64,000 nt of DNA from Plazaster borealis (Eukaryota > Echinodermata > Asteroidea > Forcipulatida > Labidiasteridae): positions 8,139,501-8,203,500 of the forward strand of contig CM037473.1 of the NCBI GenBank assembly GCA_021014325.1, in the 5' to 3' direction. A program made the translations under genes and the position numbers. Below, piece by piece: positions 1 to 13,100 of this stretch. Every line of letters begins with the position of its first letter. The stretch's first letter is position 1. The notes beneath the pieces were generated by a model, which saw only the letters and a list, made by a program, of their open reading frames with translations, had not been told where the DNA came from and searched no databases.

Positions 1-444
1 TACACGTACTATAAATATACATGTGAATTACATTGTCTTTAGGTATAAAACGAAAGGTTCAAAGGTTTTCTCTAGATTTAGCTAGCTGTACAATTCTACT
101 AAGATGTTCCATATCATCATTAGCTGGCATTTGACAATATTACAGTCATAATAGGTCAGACTCTAGGAGTCCCTCTTTTTTATAATGTTTTTATATAAAA
201 AGGATATAATAATTATTCAGACCATCTGATGGTACATCCTCCATTAATCAATTGTATATATCACGGTCATACCACAACCAATATCTCAACGTCTAGATAC
301 ATTGATTATTTTACAGGGAAAAACATCCAGTATGAAGTGGTTTATGTACACAACTTGAGGCTCAAAGCAGAAACTTTTTTTCTTTTTTTTCCTGAGGGAA
401 TTCCCCCTAGGGAAGAGTGTCAAATGTCACCGGGACCTTCTTGC

Positions 445-640
445 AGAGCTGCCAACATTTGCATTTTGCAATCAGGGAGATTTTGTACAACAATCAGGGC
501 GATTTTTAGAATTACATTCAACATAGCAGGGAAAAGGTTTCCATAATCAGGGAGATTTTCAAATTTATTCATCAGAAAATGGAAAGATTGGTTTATTTTT
601 AGGGAACTTTCTGCAGAATCAGGGAGAGTTGGCAGCTCTG
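445..640. mobile_element. hAT-like MITE (CAGAGCTGCCAAC termini)
   Basis: Terminal inverted repeats CAGAGCTGCCAAC and GTTGGCAGCTCTG, flanked by the direct repeat cttcttg on both sides (438-444 and 641-647). This fits the target duplication of a hAT-type transposase. It is non-autonomous, about 196 bp. Sequence from 1 to 437 and from 648 to about 980 shows no recognisable feature. Confidence 0.8.
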
Positions 641-1183
641 CTTCTTGGTAAGCTGAAACCATGTAAGCTTTGAAAGATTTGTTTGACTATAGACAGCAAT
701 TATGTATAGATCAATCACAAAGAAAACGGCGGATGCAATTGTGCAGCTGGGTCCATTATCACAAAACAATTTTGGCAAGCGAATGTTTTTTGTTTACTAG
801 AAGAACAAAACGCAGAACTGCATTTCACAAACAGAGATGAAAGTTTGCATCACTCCCTTGCTAAGCAATAACCATCAATTAGTTAGCATGGCCTTTTGCC
901 CAGCTTTACACTAAGCATCAAACCACCATTATTAATTGGGGTAATGAAAGATGGGTATAATTTTGTTGTTTTGTGGGGTTTTTTGTTTTGTTTTTATGAG
1001 AGATTGCCGGACGGCCACTTCAAGATGAGGGCTACACTTAACTGGGTGTGGGCTATAGACTGAGTTGGTATCGTGTTTGAGTAACCTCTGAGCATCTAAC
1101 TGGATGCAGAGTTTGTTTACTCCAAGGGAGTTGAGAGCGTTCAAGGAAAGTATGCCTGACAATCAGGGATAATAGAGTTCTAG

Positions 1184-1538
1184 CAGGGCTCGAACTTAAC
1201 ACTGGACTGCAGGCATGAGGCCAGTAAATTTAGCATCCGGCTAGTAAACTCAAGAATGGACAAGTCTGGCTGTCTTGTATTTTTGTTCAAATGTTGACTT
1301 TCAGTCTGATAAATCTCCTTCAATTCTGTTGAGTATTGAAGAATCCTCCCCCATAATACCATAATACAAATGAGATAAATTTGCTCTTAGTGCTTGTCCA
1401 AATTGAAACAAATCAAATGTTTGAACTAGTTTTTTTTCTCATTAAAATTCTGGTCTTGTAAAAAAAATACTGGCGCAGTAAACTTGGTGAACTACAAGTC
1501 CTGCGGTCTTGTGGAATTTCACTCAAATTCGAGCCCTG
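1184..1538. mobile_element. MITE-like element with CAGGGCTCGAA termini
   Basis: Begins cagggctcgaacttaacact and ends aaattcgagccctg, giving inverted termini of about 12 bp. Internal blocks (aggccagtaaa, gcggtcttgtgga) recur in the copies at 18657-19030, 22440-22843, 29610-30007, 30640-30935 (partial) and 60428-60740. Confidence 0.75.
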
Positions 1539-1547
1539 CAGCCGATT

Positions 1548-1677
1548 TCACGAAACTTTACGCGACTGCGTAAGTCCACTTGTGCAGGATTTCTTGTAGT
1601 ATTGGTGCACAACTTACGCAATAAATGTTGCGCAAGTGGACTTACGCAGTTGCGTAAAGTTTTGTGAAATCATCTGC
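1548..1677. mobile_element. Palindromic MITE
   Basis: Two arms of about 40 bp (gatttcacgaaactttacgc and its inverted partner gcgtaaagttttgtgaaatc) around a short spacer. The sequence could fold into one long hairpin. Sequence 1678-1940 shows nothing recognisable. Confidence 0.8.
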
Positions 1678-1944
1678 AGGCCTTGAGCACCTTACAGTGG
1701 ATACATGCGCTTTACAAGACTCCGCTTTTAATATTGCTATTAAAGCAATGTACATGCAAACCCAAGGTACCCCAAAATGTTGAAATACACATGGATCCAA
1801 GCATGATCTAACTTGCATGTTCCCTGGACAGAGATAGTCACAGAGCACCAAAAAAACCACCCTGTTGAAACCAGTGCTTTCTGCCTCTCTTTCTCTATTT
1901 TCACTTATTTCCACTTGACCGTTCCGTTACACCAGTATACCTGT

Positions 1945-2040
1945 TTATGTGTGTTATGTTGTCAATTAGCCTTCAACAAAGACTCTGCTAGGGTCGAAAA
2001 ATCAGGCCATTAACTATTTTTTCCAGTTAAAACTAATATA
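1945..2040 (+). repeat. Dispersed repeat, copy 1
   Basis: A block running from gttatgttgtcaattagcct to aggccattaactatttttt recurs near 32583-32680. The mechanism of spread is unknown; it could be a retroelement 3' end. Sequence 2041-2587 holds nothing recognised. Confidence 0.6.
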
Positions 2041-2587
2041 TAACCTTTACAACTAAAACCAGTTGTGGTGAATGACACTTCCCGTTTAAAAACTGATATT
2101 TGACTAAGTAGTATACTGGAGACCTCTTATCAGTAGGAACCCAGCATTTAATTTCATCCATAACACTCTTCCTGTGGACTCTCATATTTTGCCACAAAAC
2201 TACAAGAATTATTTGATCCTCTTAGACTGTGACCTTGTGTGTATAGTTAAGTTGATGGCTCAAAGCTTAATGATCATTTGAAGATTGTGTTTTGTTTTCT
2301 AGTAGGGCAAAAAGGAAAATATTATTTTCAAAACAAAAACCTGTTTATATTCTTAATTACATATTATTTTTAGGGTTTATACAGTCATTGGCGAGTTTAA
2401 GAACCCATTGACTTAACTGAAATTCAGTGCCATTGCACTGTACTTTTTCTAACTATTGATGCATCAAACCCTCACCTTTGACCTCCTGCACACCCAACTG
2501 AACACCTAACTCTATACATTACGTGCCCAATGTGAGGGCCTTAATTTTCCGACTTAGCCATAATATTTCAACCAAAATGGAGTCAGC

Positions 2588-2763
2588 AGGCCTGGGCGAC
2601 TAGTGCGACTAGTGTCAAAGTCGCGACTATTGATTGCTATGTCTAGTCGCGACTACTGCTTTTCAACTACCTGGTTAACCGCACCGCCACGACTGCTGAA
2701 AAATAGTCGCGACTAATGGAAGTGCGACTAGTAGGTTAGTGAATTTCACTAGTAGCCCAGGCC
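2588..2763. mobile_element. MITE with AGGCCTGGGCGACTAGTG termini
   Basis: Inverted termini aggcctgggcgactagtg and cactagtagcccaggcct. The interior is built of repeated gtcgcgacta motifs in both orientations. A truncated right half of the same family lies at 2903-2987. Confidence 0.8.
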
Positions 2764-2902
2764 TAATTGTCATTGTCTGCTCTGATATATTGTTGCATCA
2801 AAAGAGTTGCTCACTGCAATGGCGTCCATTGCAATGCATACTTCACATTTCAGCCTGAATTTAATCATCTTACACCTGCGGCGGTCCTCAATCTTTGGTT
2901 TT

Positions 2903-2987
2903 GAAAATAGTCATGACTAGTGTCTAAGTCGCGACTAATTAAAGCGCGACTAGTCGGGTAGTGAATTTCACTAGTCGCCCAGGCCTA
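2903..2987. mobile_element. Truncated MITE, AGGCCTGGGCGACTAGTG family
   Basis: Right half only, ending cactagtcgcccaggcct. Confidence 0.7.
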
Positions 2988-3294
2988 GAAGTCAGAGGTA
3001 AGGATTTGATGCCTGACCAGACAAAAATTTTTTTCTTTTTCTTTTTTTTCCGGAGCTGATAACGACGTTACATTGTCTTTCAGAGTAGCAACAAGACATT
3101 AAGACTGGAAAGGTGTTCAAACACAGGCTATGCCTGACAAGTCTTCATTCACCTTGATTTCATTTTACAATCCTAACCAGCTCACACAATCTGAGAACAA
3201 AAACTGCTTTTTAAATCTGGAAAACCTGGAATTCAGCATGGAACATATGAAAGTGAAGGGGTTTTTTTCTACCCAAAGCAAAACAGTGTTCTCC

Positions 3295-3575
3295 TCATGC
3301 ACAAGCTAGCGTATCAGGTCGATACGCGAGAATTGCATGTCGATAAGCGCGAATCGCATGTTGATACACGCAAAATTCATGCATGATACTTGGCTCTTGG
3401 AAAAAAGTAGGGCAATTTTGTCGAGTACAAGGGCTGACCTACATGTACATATGGTATAGGCTTTTATAGACTATTCAGGTTGTTTAATAACAATTTTTGG
3501 TGATTTTTCTGAGGGCCAAATAAATCGGAAATCAGAATTAAGTAGGAAGAATATCGTGCCTGCAAATTGCAGACA
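3295..3575. repeat. Dispersed repeats with cgatacgcg motifs and a second block
   Basis: The first part (3301-3385) has gcacaagctagcgtatc and ~20-bp repeats of the cgatacgcgcgaa type, also seen at 17925-17985 and 35205-35295. The second part (about 3385-3575, gtacaagggctgacctacat) recurs at 12585-12765. Confidence 0.65.
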
Positions 3576-3579
3576 ATAA

Positions 3580-4014
3580 GCAAAACATAATAATAATAAC
3601 TTATTATCATTTATTTGTTTTTATTTTTATTTTTATTTTATTTGGGGTTTTTGGGGGGGAGACTTCAGATAAAATTCACAAAAATCATAAAGAAACCATT
3701 AAGATTGCCCAAGATTGCACAGTAGGGCTTTTAAAACCAAAGATAAACACCAAGTAGAAAACATTCTGCGGACCTCGTTTCAACTAAGCTTGCTCGGGCC
3801 AATCTTCCACAGTTTGAGGGAGGAGGGTGTAACGGTATAATGATGGGGCTACTGCTAAGAGGGTATTGTTGGAAGCCCCTTATGACTGTTGTGATCTCCA
3901 AAGTTCACGTTTTGTGTTCCAGATTTTAGACTCAAAGTGTGTAAGCAGATCAGAAAATAATATGAACACAAAAAAACACTCCCTATTCAGTGTAAATGTA
4001 AATACTACTTATGC
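3580..4014 (-). other. Probable MTMR3/4 3' UTR
   Basis: Non-coding sequence after the MTMR3/4 stop. A cluster of AATAAA hexamers (minus strand) lies in the T/A-rich stretch near 3610-3645. The part at about 3720-3785 is a dispersed repeat also found near 35726-35790. The transcript end is not defined. Confidence 0.4.
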
Positions 4015-4171
4015 TCAACCCAGGTCTGCTGCCATTTGTGTTTTCCTACTGATGTTCCTCTCCAGCGTGTCGTAGCATGTCTTACACACTCTCTCTGGTT
4101 CATAGAGTTGTTCATGGGGTATGGCTGTCATGTAGTTAGTGCAGGTGTTACAGAAGATCTGCCCACAGCTC
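4015..4171 (-). CDS. mtmr3/4: MTMR3/4 exon 15: second half of FYVE domain and stop
   Basis: Encodes residues 1056-1107 and TGA at 4017-4015. RSCGQIFCNTC supplies zinc ligands C1058, C1063 and C1066, and ERVCKTCYDTL supplies the RVC motif and C1085 and C1088. All eight zinc-binding cysteines are present across exons 14 and 15. The acceptor is GTCTTTAAG. A short basic tail follows the finger. Confidence 0.95.
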
Positions 4172-7100
4172 CTTAAAGACAAACACACAGTAAGTACTTT
4201 GTATCATAATAGTAATAATGCATATTTGGTTTGCGGTATTATCATGTGTATATCTACTTTGCTGTCTAGATTTTGTTCTTTGAGAACTTGTCTTGCTATT
4301 TATTCTACTGCAGTGGAGTAGATTTCGGAATTCGGGAGAATATTCTACTGCCATGGAGTAGATTACTGCAAACCGATAATACATTGATACCTGACCATGC
4401 AATGTCTAAAATCTCATAATAATAATAATATACATTCTAATTTTAAAAGCACACATATCTACCAATAAGGTACCTAAGGTGCTTGAACAAACAAAAACAT
4501 TCTAAGACAAGTTTTTGAAATTTTTCATATTATGAGATCAAATTTTATATAGCACTTTAAAACCACATCTTCCTCTAAAACTACATTCCTAAGAAAGGAA
4601 TCGTTTCTCAAAATGTTGTACATTATCAGCAGTGCTTCTTACCACATAAGTTTTTATGGTAATTAATTTTTTGAGTAATTACCAAAGGTATACCCTCCCT
4701 TTAAGGCATACAGTCCAAATAGAGCGGTTGGACAACCGTCGAACGGTTGCCCAAAACCTTTTTTTTTTTAAGCTTCAACCATTTGGCAATCTGAAAACAA
4801 CTGTTTGACACCTTGTATCACCCATCTTAAGAAGCACGCTGTGACAAAAGAACTGATACTTGATTGTGGTTTCACCTAACAAAGGAGCGTCAGCTGGTCT
4901 GGACATCAATGCACAGGCGCTGCTAATCTGTTACTAATCCTAATTTTAACATTCTGATGTTGCCTTTACCTGCAATGGTGCTTCCTAAAGACTACATTAA
5001 ACTGAGCGTTACACTTGAAGCAATGGGTAGCGGCATAGTCTGGCATCCAGAGTGTTCGTCTGGCTTCAGTCTCATCTACTTGTTCCCATGAGATGTCTGA
5101 CTGTAGCGAGCCGCAGCGGGACGAGCCGTCGCGGTCTCTCTCCAATTCAATATCCGTGCAGTATACCTACAAGGCATCATTGTCACAAAACAGCTGTTTA
5201 GGGCCTGTTCAATACACATGCAACTTTCTAGTCTTTAGGCAAAACAATATTTTTAAAACATGTTTAGCATCCTGCCTTCTTGAAAAAAGGAAGGAGGGCT
5301 TTTTTAAATTTTTAAATTTTTGTTAATGGCTGCCGACACATTTTTAAAGACAACCAGCTGGGCTATTTTTCAAGATGGTTGCCAGCTTTTTTCAAAATGA
5401 CCGCCACTTGGACTCAGGAAACGGCATATTGGCTTCTTCTGGGCAAGATGCAACAGAAAATGAGACCAAAATAATGAGATTGTTAAAATTTATCCCAATG
5501 GCTGGGTGGGAACAGGTCCCAAATTCGTAGAGCCACTTACCAGAGTAAGGTTACCACCCAAAATGTCACGTCACATGTACAATTTGTGACTGGTATCCTG
5601 CTTCTTTTTGCTTAGCATAACATCATTAAGCACTATTGTCTGCTTAAACAACTCTATGGAATCGGGCCCAGGTGGGAACAGAATTTTTAAAACAAAAACA
5701 AGAGTTTGTTTTGGACAACTTTTGTTCCCAAGGAAACACTCCAAATTAAACAAGAATGTGCCCAGTTTTGAGATGCTCTCCGACCCTCAGAGGCAATAAC
5801 TGAATAAAAAACCACACTAGAGCAACAGACGTATAAAAGTCAAACTAAACTATAAAGCAATCTGAATTGGCGGCTACAGCTATGGCTACGACTGTTGCTA
5901 AGGGTGTTGCTGAGGACGTCCTATACTTCAACGCATGATGACGGGGAAATCTAGCCGTAGCCGTAGCTGTAGCCGCCAATTCGAACACGGCCTCATGTTC
6001 TACTAAGGGTACTCACAGCTTTCTCTTGGCAGACCCCATTGATTGCTACAGGGGGAAATGGAGGTTTCGAGTGAGCAGATTGCTGGACCAGCTTCTGCAT
6101 TCGGATTAACTCTTGACGTAACATCGTCACCTCATCCTGGTAGCCTTGTATCAACCCTAGCAATCTCTCCTGTTCAGGTGCAGGCACCGTGGTCAGGCCG
6201 TCGGCGTCTAAATGACGCCCAACCTTCAGACAACTTGCTGAGCCCTTGACGGGCGACGAATCTGAATCATTTGAGGTTAGGCAAGGCTTAGAGTCGCTGC
6301 CTGAAATGGGGCTAGATGGGGCCGAGTAGAAGTTTGGGATGCTGGAACTAGAGGCATGCCTTGTGTTTTGGTTATCGCCATTCCGCAAGTCAGGAAGCGA
6401 CTCTGAGCCGCAGACAGACATGTGAGTGCTCCAGAAGAACGGCCCGTTAAGAAGTGGTTGAGTTGTGGTTATGTTTGAGCATGTCAAGTCTGATGTGCTT
6501 GTGCTTATACTGATAGAGTTGATTATTTGTTTGGCTGACAGGCCGTTATTGGCTACGCTGTCTGCTGGATCAGTATCGACTCTCAACTCCAATGGACTGT
6601 GTCTGTTTCCATCACTGGTGTTCGCGTGTCCGTTACATTCGTTCCAATGATTCAGATCGTGGTTGCCATCTCTACTGATGGAGTCTCCAGTGAGGGTGTC
6701 TGTGGATCCGTTCATGGGGCCATCCAGGGACTGCCGGCTGCTGCATTTATGATGCCTTGGTGTAGAGGTCCTTGAGCTCCCTTCATAGGGTAGGCCAACA
6801 GAGTCATTATCGCTACAATCTCCATTAGGGAGACCGTTTGAGTGGCCATTAGTCAGACACTCTGTGTTTGTCTCTGTCTCTGACATAGAATCCGCCTCTT
6901 TGTCGAGATGATTGCTATCCTCCGATTCTTTATTAATCATCTCATCAGAGGAATTAGTTTCCGTGTCTGGGTCTATCTCATCAGCCTTCACCGCTGGGCC
7001 ACTGAGCTGTAAGTCGGTAATCTTGATGCCCTGAGGTGGGGAACCTATCCTCCCTCCATCCAACTTGAGCTCGCTCAGGTTGGGATCGCTCAGTCGCCTG

Positions 7101-10100
7101 ACTAAGGGACTCCCTTCCACAATGCTCCCTCGCCGACTCTCCTCTTCCCCCTTGTGCAGGTCGTCCACGGAGCGGGTGCGCGTAAGCTTAGCGCCCTCTG
7201 TTGACGCGGCCTGTGTAGCTTGTTGTGAGCTTGAGTTGGCATCTTCGCAGGTTGCTGGGGCGGAGTCTGACAGGAATACCGCTGACCAGAAGTGCATTGT
7301 GCGTACATTGTAACCTGGATACAGGACCTGTGAGAAGATCAAATCACAACTTTCAGATACAAATTATGCTTAGTAAACACAAATACCCCGCAAGCCAATC
7401 TGTTTCTTTAACTTTGACCTAGGTCCTGTAGGTGGTCCAAAACTAAAAGACTTTTGTGGATCCCAAGACCAATCCACACACCAAGTTTGGATATAATATG
7501 GCAAGTTCTTCTCGAGTTATCGCTCGGACAACATTTCTTTTGTTTTAGCCAAGTTTTGAGTTGATACGCCAAATCCTTCTTCAGTTATGGTCAATGATTG
7601 CACGCATACACACGCACACAAAAATGTTTGTTAATCCAGTAAATAGAGGACTTCTCTTTGTTCTCCCATTGTTTGGACTTAGTTTTTCTTTTTTAGACGT
7701 CCACATTGGTTTTCTACACGTATGCGAAGCGAGGAAGTCCTCATTCTGTCGGTACACCCGGATCCTAATTTGTTTCAACGGGTAGACATCCCCACACACA
7801 CTTAGCTCTTTGTTGCAGTCACTCTGTGGACATTCCTTTGTTCTGTACACTTAAGGAAAATCCTATTTTTCAACACGTTCAAAAACACTGTGTGGACGTG
7901 TGTAAGTCCACATAGTGTTTCAAGTCCCTACATTATGTGGACCTCTTTTGTTCTCAGGTCCACACTTCGTATGTAGCATTAAAACACCTACGGAATGCCC
8001 CTTCGGTGGCTTCGCCAACCGCAGGGAATAATTAGAGTTTAGAAACGTTCTGTCTTCACAATTCAAACTTCACACCATTCTAAAAGAGTATAGACTCAAT
8101 GCACATACACCCTCCAGTACCAATGCACTTGAGCAAGTTTGACTCTGTACTAGTTCCTTGTGTATACATCTTTTAGAAAAAAAATTGCAACCACAAATTT
8201 CCGCCGATCAAAAACTTACTGTTTCAGTTGATGGAGCAAAGAGGAAATTACGGTATTTATGTCCCTCTGTGGTGAGCAGTGACCATACAGAGCATGTACG
8301 ATCCTTGATGGAGTGTTTCGCTCGTTGCTGCTCGTTGTTACAAAGGAACGTTCCAAACAAACAGGAGTAGGTGTGCTGTACCAGCTTCACCTGTTCAGTA
8401 TAAAAAAAACACAGACACTCGACCTTAAAAGCTTGACTGCTGGATATCTATTTTAAAATGCACGGCAAATTCGACGTATCATAATTTAGCCATCAATAAG
8501 GGAATCAAAGTGCGGTGAAGAGGGTTTAAAGTTGTTGTTTAAATAAACACGGCGAGGCCTGGTTCTTGATAATTTTACTGAGACGGTGAGGCCAGGTTCT
8601 TGATAATTTTACTGAGACGGTGAGGCCTGGTTCTTGATAATTTTACTGAGACGGTGAGGCCTGGTTCTTGATAATTTTACTGAGACGGTGAGGCCTGGTT
8701 CTTGATAATTTTGCTGAGACGGTGAGGCCTGGTTCTTGATAATTTTTGAGACAAAGTCAAGGTAAAGAATTCAAAACCAGGCCTCACCATCTTGGTAAAA
8801 TTATCAAGAACCAGGCATCACCGTGTTTAAACAACTTGTTTAAAACCAATTCAACACACTTTGATTCCCATTCATAAATACCTCTCCATTAAAAACATCA
8901 AAAAACCCTGAAAAGTTTAGAAAAAATCTAACAGTAAGGCCTCAGCTCAATTTGAATTTCTTTAAATGTGTTGAGCGCCAAGTAGCTCCTCGTGCAAGTT
9001 TAGAACTTAAAGGCCCTGTAAGGCCTCAGCTCAACTCGACTCTGCGTTGAATTTCTTTGCATGTGTTGAGCGCCAAGTAGCTCCTCGTGCAAGTTTAGAA
9101 CTTAAAGGCCCTGTACACTATTGGTAAGATCGAAAAACACAAATGTTCACAGATTCACACATAACTTACATGATTTAAAGTAAGTAATGGTAGAAAGGGT
9201 TCCTTAAAATATTTCTGCCTAAAATGCTATCGTTTCTGAGAAAAACAGAAAACACATAAGGTCCCTTTTCACTATTTTCTCGTGACCTCGATGACCAATT
9301 GAGCTCAAACTTTCACAGGCTTGTTTGTTCATGCATATGTTGAATCACACAAAATGTGTACACTGATTTTGAGCTGTTACCAAAAGTGTACAATACCTTT
9401 AAGTTTCAAACTATCCCACGCAAGTTTCGAACTTGGGCGAGCCAAATATGCGACCTACCAACTTAAATTGGGCTGTGAAATTTACCCGCTCCACAGTAGC
9501 GCCCTCTTTTGACTCAATAAGGTCAGTGGATGTTTAATCACTTCTACCTGTATTTATATTACACGTTTAAACATAGCCAGGTATTTATGAACAATTAATA
9601 CAATTTACTGTGAATTCTTGAGGGAGTTAGTTCTGCGGACTGCCTTGCCTGGTTATCTCTTGTTCCATTAATCCATGTCACTAACATAACATGTCACTTA
9701 AAATACAATATGAAGCAATACATGTATGTCACATCACCGATGGACCAATCCATTAAACTCCTTTCATGCATTGACCAATCACAATCAAGAATGTGCGCCC
9801 AAAGTTGTGTCACATTAAAACCATATCAAGGGCCAAACCACAAGGAAGAACTGACTGGGTAGTTGTAAATCAATTTGGGGTGAAAAATGAAAGAATTTGT
9901 GCCGGTGCTCTACCATCTGAGCTGTCGAGTCCTCTGTTGGCAGTTTCCCTATTTTGTCAATATCTTTGTTTGGGGATGCCAGTTAAAACTCATAGAACTG
10001 TATACTGCTGTATAGCCAGAGAAAACACCAGCTTATGACAAAACCTGGGAAGTGGCATTATTACTTGATACTTAAGGAAAAAGTTGCATCCCCTCAAGGT

Positions 10101-13100
10101 GATCCCCTTCCAATGCCAATTCCCATTGAGCTCCTTCAGCACGAAAAGCGGATAAGCACAAACAAATTATGCTTACCAGAATTAGGTTACCTGCCAAAGT
10201 ACCATCTCATATGTACCATCTGTGACTGGTATCCTGCTCATTTTTGCTTAGCAGAAAAAGTGTCGGTATTTTCTGCGTAAGCAGCTCTATGAAATTTGGC
10301 CCGGGTCTTAGTCTCCGATTCAATGATGGGTTACCGGTGAATAGACTTACCAGGAATGTTAGATTGAACTCGAATGCCGTTGGGTACTGTAGAATGAGTT
10401 GATGTACACAGTCCAACCACTGCAGGAACACAGGGCACCTCTGATTGGTATCGTCATCGTTGGGTTTATGACCGCAGCGATCCCCAAACTTATGCCCAAA
10501 TTGCAGCCATTCTCGCTCCACTAAAACTTGAAAGCCCTGCACGGGAGAAGACAAACATAGAGGAATCAATCCCTCGTGAGAGTGACCGTACATCAGGAGA
10601 TAATCATACAATCAGGAAATAATAATAATAATAATAATAATGCAGTTCTTATATAGCGCTTGATACTCCCGATGGGTGTCTCAAAGCGCTCAGTATTTTT
10701 CCTACAAGGTATAGTGGAGTTACGTGTTGAAGTTTATAATGGTTTTAAAAGGTGCTGTGGCGCAATATGCAGCCAAACAAAACCAATTCACCGCATTTTT
10801 GACCGCGTGAGGGCGCATGTGGACCAATTTGTATGTGATGAAAAACAAGTAAACAAACAGGATTTTTTCATTTTTGTTATTTTTATGTATATGTATTTCG
10901 TCAATGATGCAAGAAAACTACATAGAGGCAATTAAAATAAGATGAAACTGTAATTGTGATGCAAGACATTCCCTGAAGAAAGCGCCCTCATGCGTTCAAA
11001 AATATGATCAATTAAACCTTTGAAGTAGCAACCTGTGTTTCATATGAATCACCTCAAGGCTTTTGCATAGGGGTGGACTACAAACTCGTTCTTCAACAGA
11101 GGCATGGGTTGGATTGGAGTAGATTTTTGGTAAAGTTCCCTGTGTGTGAACACAATTATGAAATCTAATTCGCGTTCTACCAAAGAAGAACCAGACCATT
11201 TTCCTTCCCAGTCTGGTTAACAATTTAGAGACCATTTATTTATGTAGAATCATCACCATACGCCCAGACACGGTTTAATTTTTGATTTTTTGAAACATTT
11301 GTTTCTTGTAAAAGTGTCTGAAAAAAATAATATAAAACAGAAAGAAAAAAATTGTTTTAGAAACATAGATACTATGTTAACACGGGAAACATTGGACAAT
11401 GTCAATTCATATCATGACCTTTACTTTGACCTTTGTGATTAAGTGGATGTAGGGTAGATCTTGCAGCCATTTGCAGCCGCTGTGGGCATTTTGGTACAAG
11501 CCAATTCTGGCTGCTATGGTCTTTAAAGGGTTAAACATTGGTTTGAATGGGAGGAACTTGTTTTCCTAACCTCGAGTGTTCTGTAGTACGGATCCAACAG
11601 GAGCTGAGCTAGAGCGACAATCTGTGGTGTACGATCCCAACCGTCAGAGCAATGGACTACCACTGGATTGGCGTCCTTGTCGACAGCGTTGACTACCACC
11701 AGAGCAGACTTGAGCAGGAGAGAGAGATGTTGTAGCCATTTCGTGGCCTCCAGGAGGGACAGCCAACTGAAGACGATGCAAAGAGAAGGAATCATAGGTT
11801 TCAGTGGCGTAACCAGCAGGGGCAGGGGGGGGATAGCCACCCCCCCTTGCCCCCCGAATGAGATTTTCAAAAGTGCACAAATGAATGGTTCGATACATCA
11901 AAATCCATCCCCCCCCTGAAAATGTATATTTATGCCACTGAACAGAGCTGCCAACATTGGTATCTTGCTATCATCTATGCATTCATAGATTGCTCTTATA
12001 GATCTTATGCATTGACGTCATCGAGCCGCCATCTAAGACGTAAAACTACGCGGGGCACAGGATCAGCCAATGGGCTACCTTTTTTTTTACCTCTAGCCGA
12101 GGGCGCCCTACTCAAATGACGTCATGTGCATAAGGTCTATTATCACAAATGTCAAGGGTACGACATGTGGGTAAGCTAGAGTATACGCCCAGGAGTACCC
12201 TGTTGGTGAGTGTGACATACTTCCACCATGAACCCAGCCCACTTAACAATGACCGGCTCCAACACCTATCACAAGAAGCCCATTGGAAATGCTTTGCACT
12301 AGTTTTTCGCCAACAATTTCCATCAGAAATCGTTAAGATTTAGACTTGCCACTCAGACATGTCTAGCAAAGACTCAAGGGCTCATTAAAAATTGTCAACT
12401 TCTGTTTCAGGAATTGACCTTAAACAGTTAATTTAGGTTAAATTACACACAAAGGTTTGCTGGCTAAGAAAAGGAAGGAAAAGGTCTCAGCATGTGACGG
12501 AATACTTGGAAACAATTGATGGCTCTCAGTCGTTGAATATTGGAAGGTCTGCGCATAGGTGTTAGAGTAAAACTAATTAAATCAGGCATGATATGTGGTC
12601 CTTAGAAAAAAGTTGGAAAATTGTATCGAGTACAAGGGCTAACCTACATGTACATGTGGTACAGGCTTTAGTAGACTTTTCAGGCTATTTAGTCACAATT
12701 GTTCTGATTTTTCCAAGGGCCCAAAAATCGGAAATCAGACTAAAGTAGGAAGAATATCATACCTGTTAAATAAAAACTATCAGTTGTTATAGCACATTAC
12801 ATACTTGGGAAAGTTATCCATGAATATCTTGCATATAAATGACAGGCCTTGCACAAGCCTTCCGCAAATTGTCACAAGCGCTCCTTGCTTCTGCCATATG
12901 TCCTTTATAAAGGTCCAACAGATATTTACATTTTGTTTACCTGGGCAAAATCACTCTGCCCGATCAACAACAACAAAAGTCCAAGGTCCATTGAACCAAG
13001 TCATATAAGCTGCAAATCAACAACTCAACTGAATGCAGGATTCTAGCTCGGGCCTAGATACTCACTTGGGCACATCTGAGGTGTTACTACATATGTTCCT

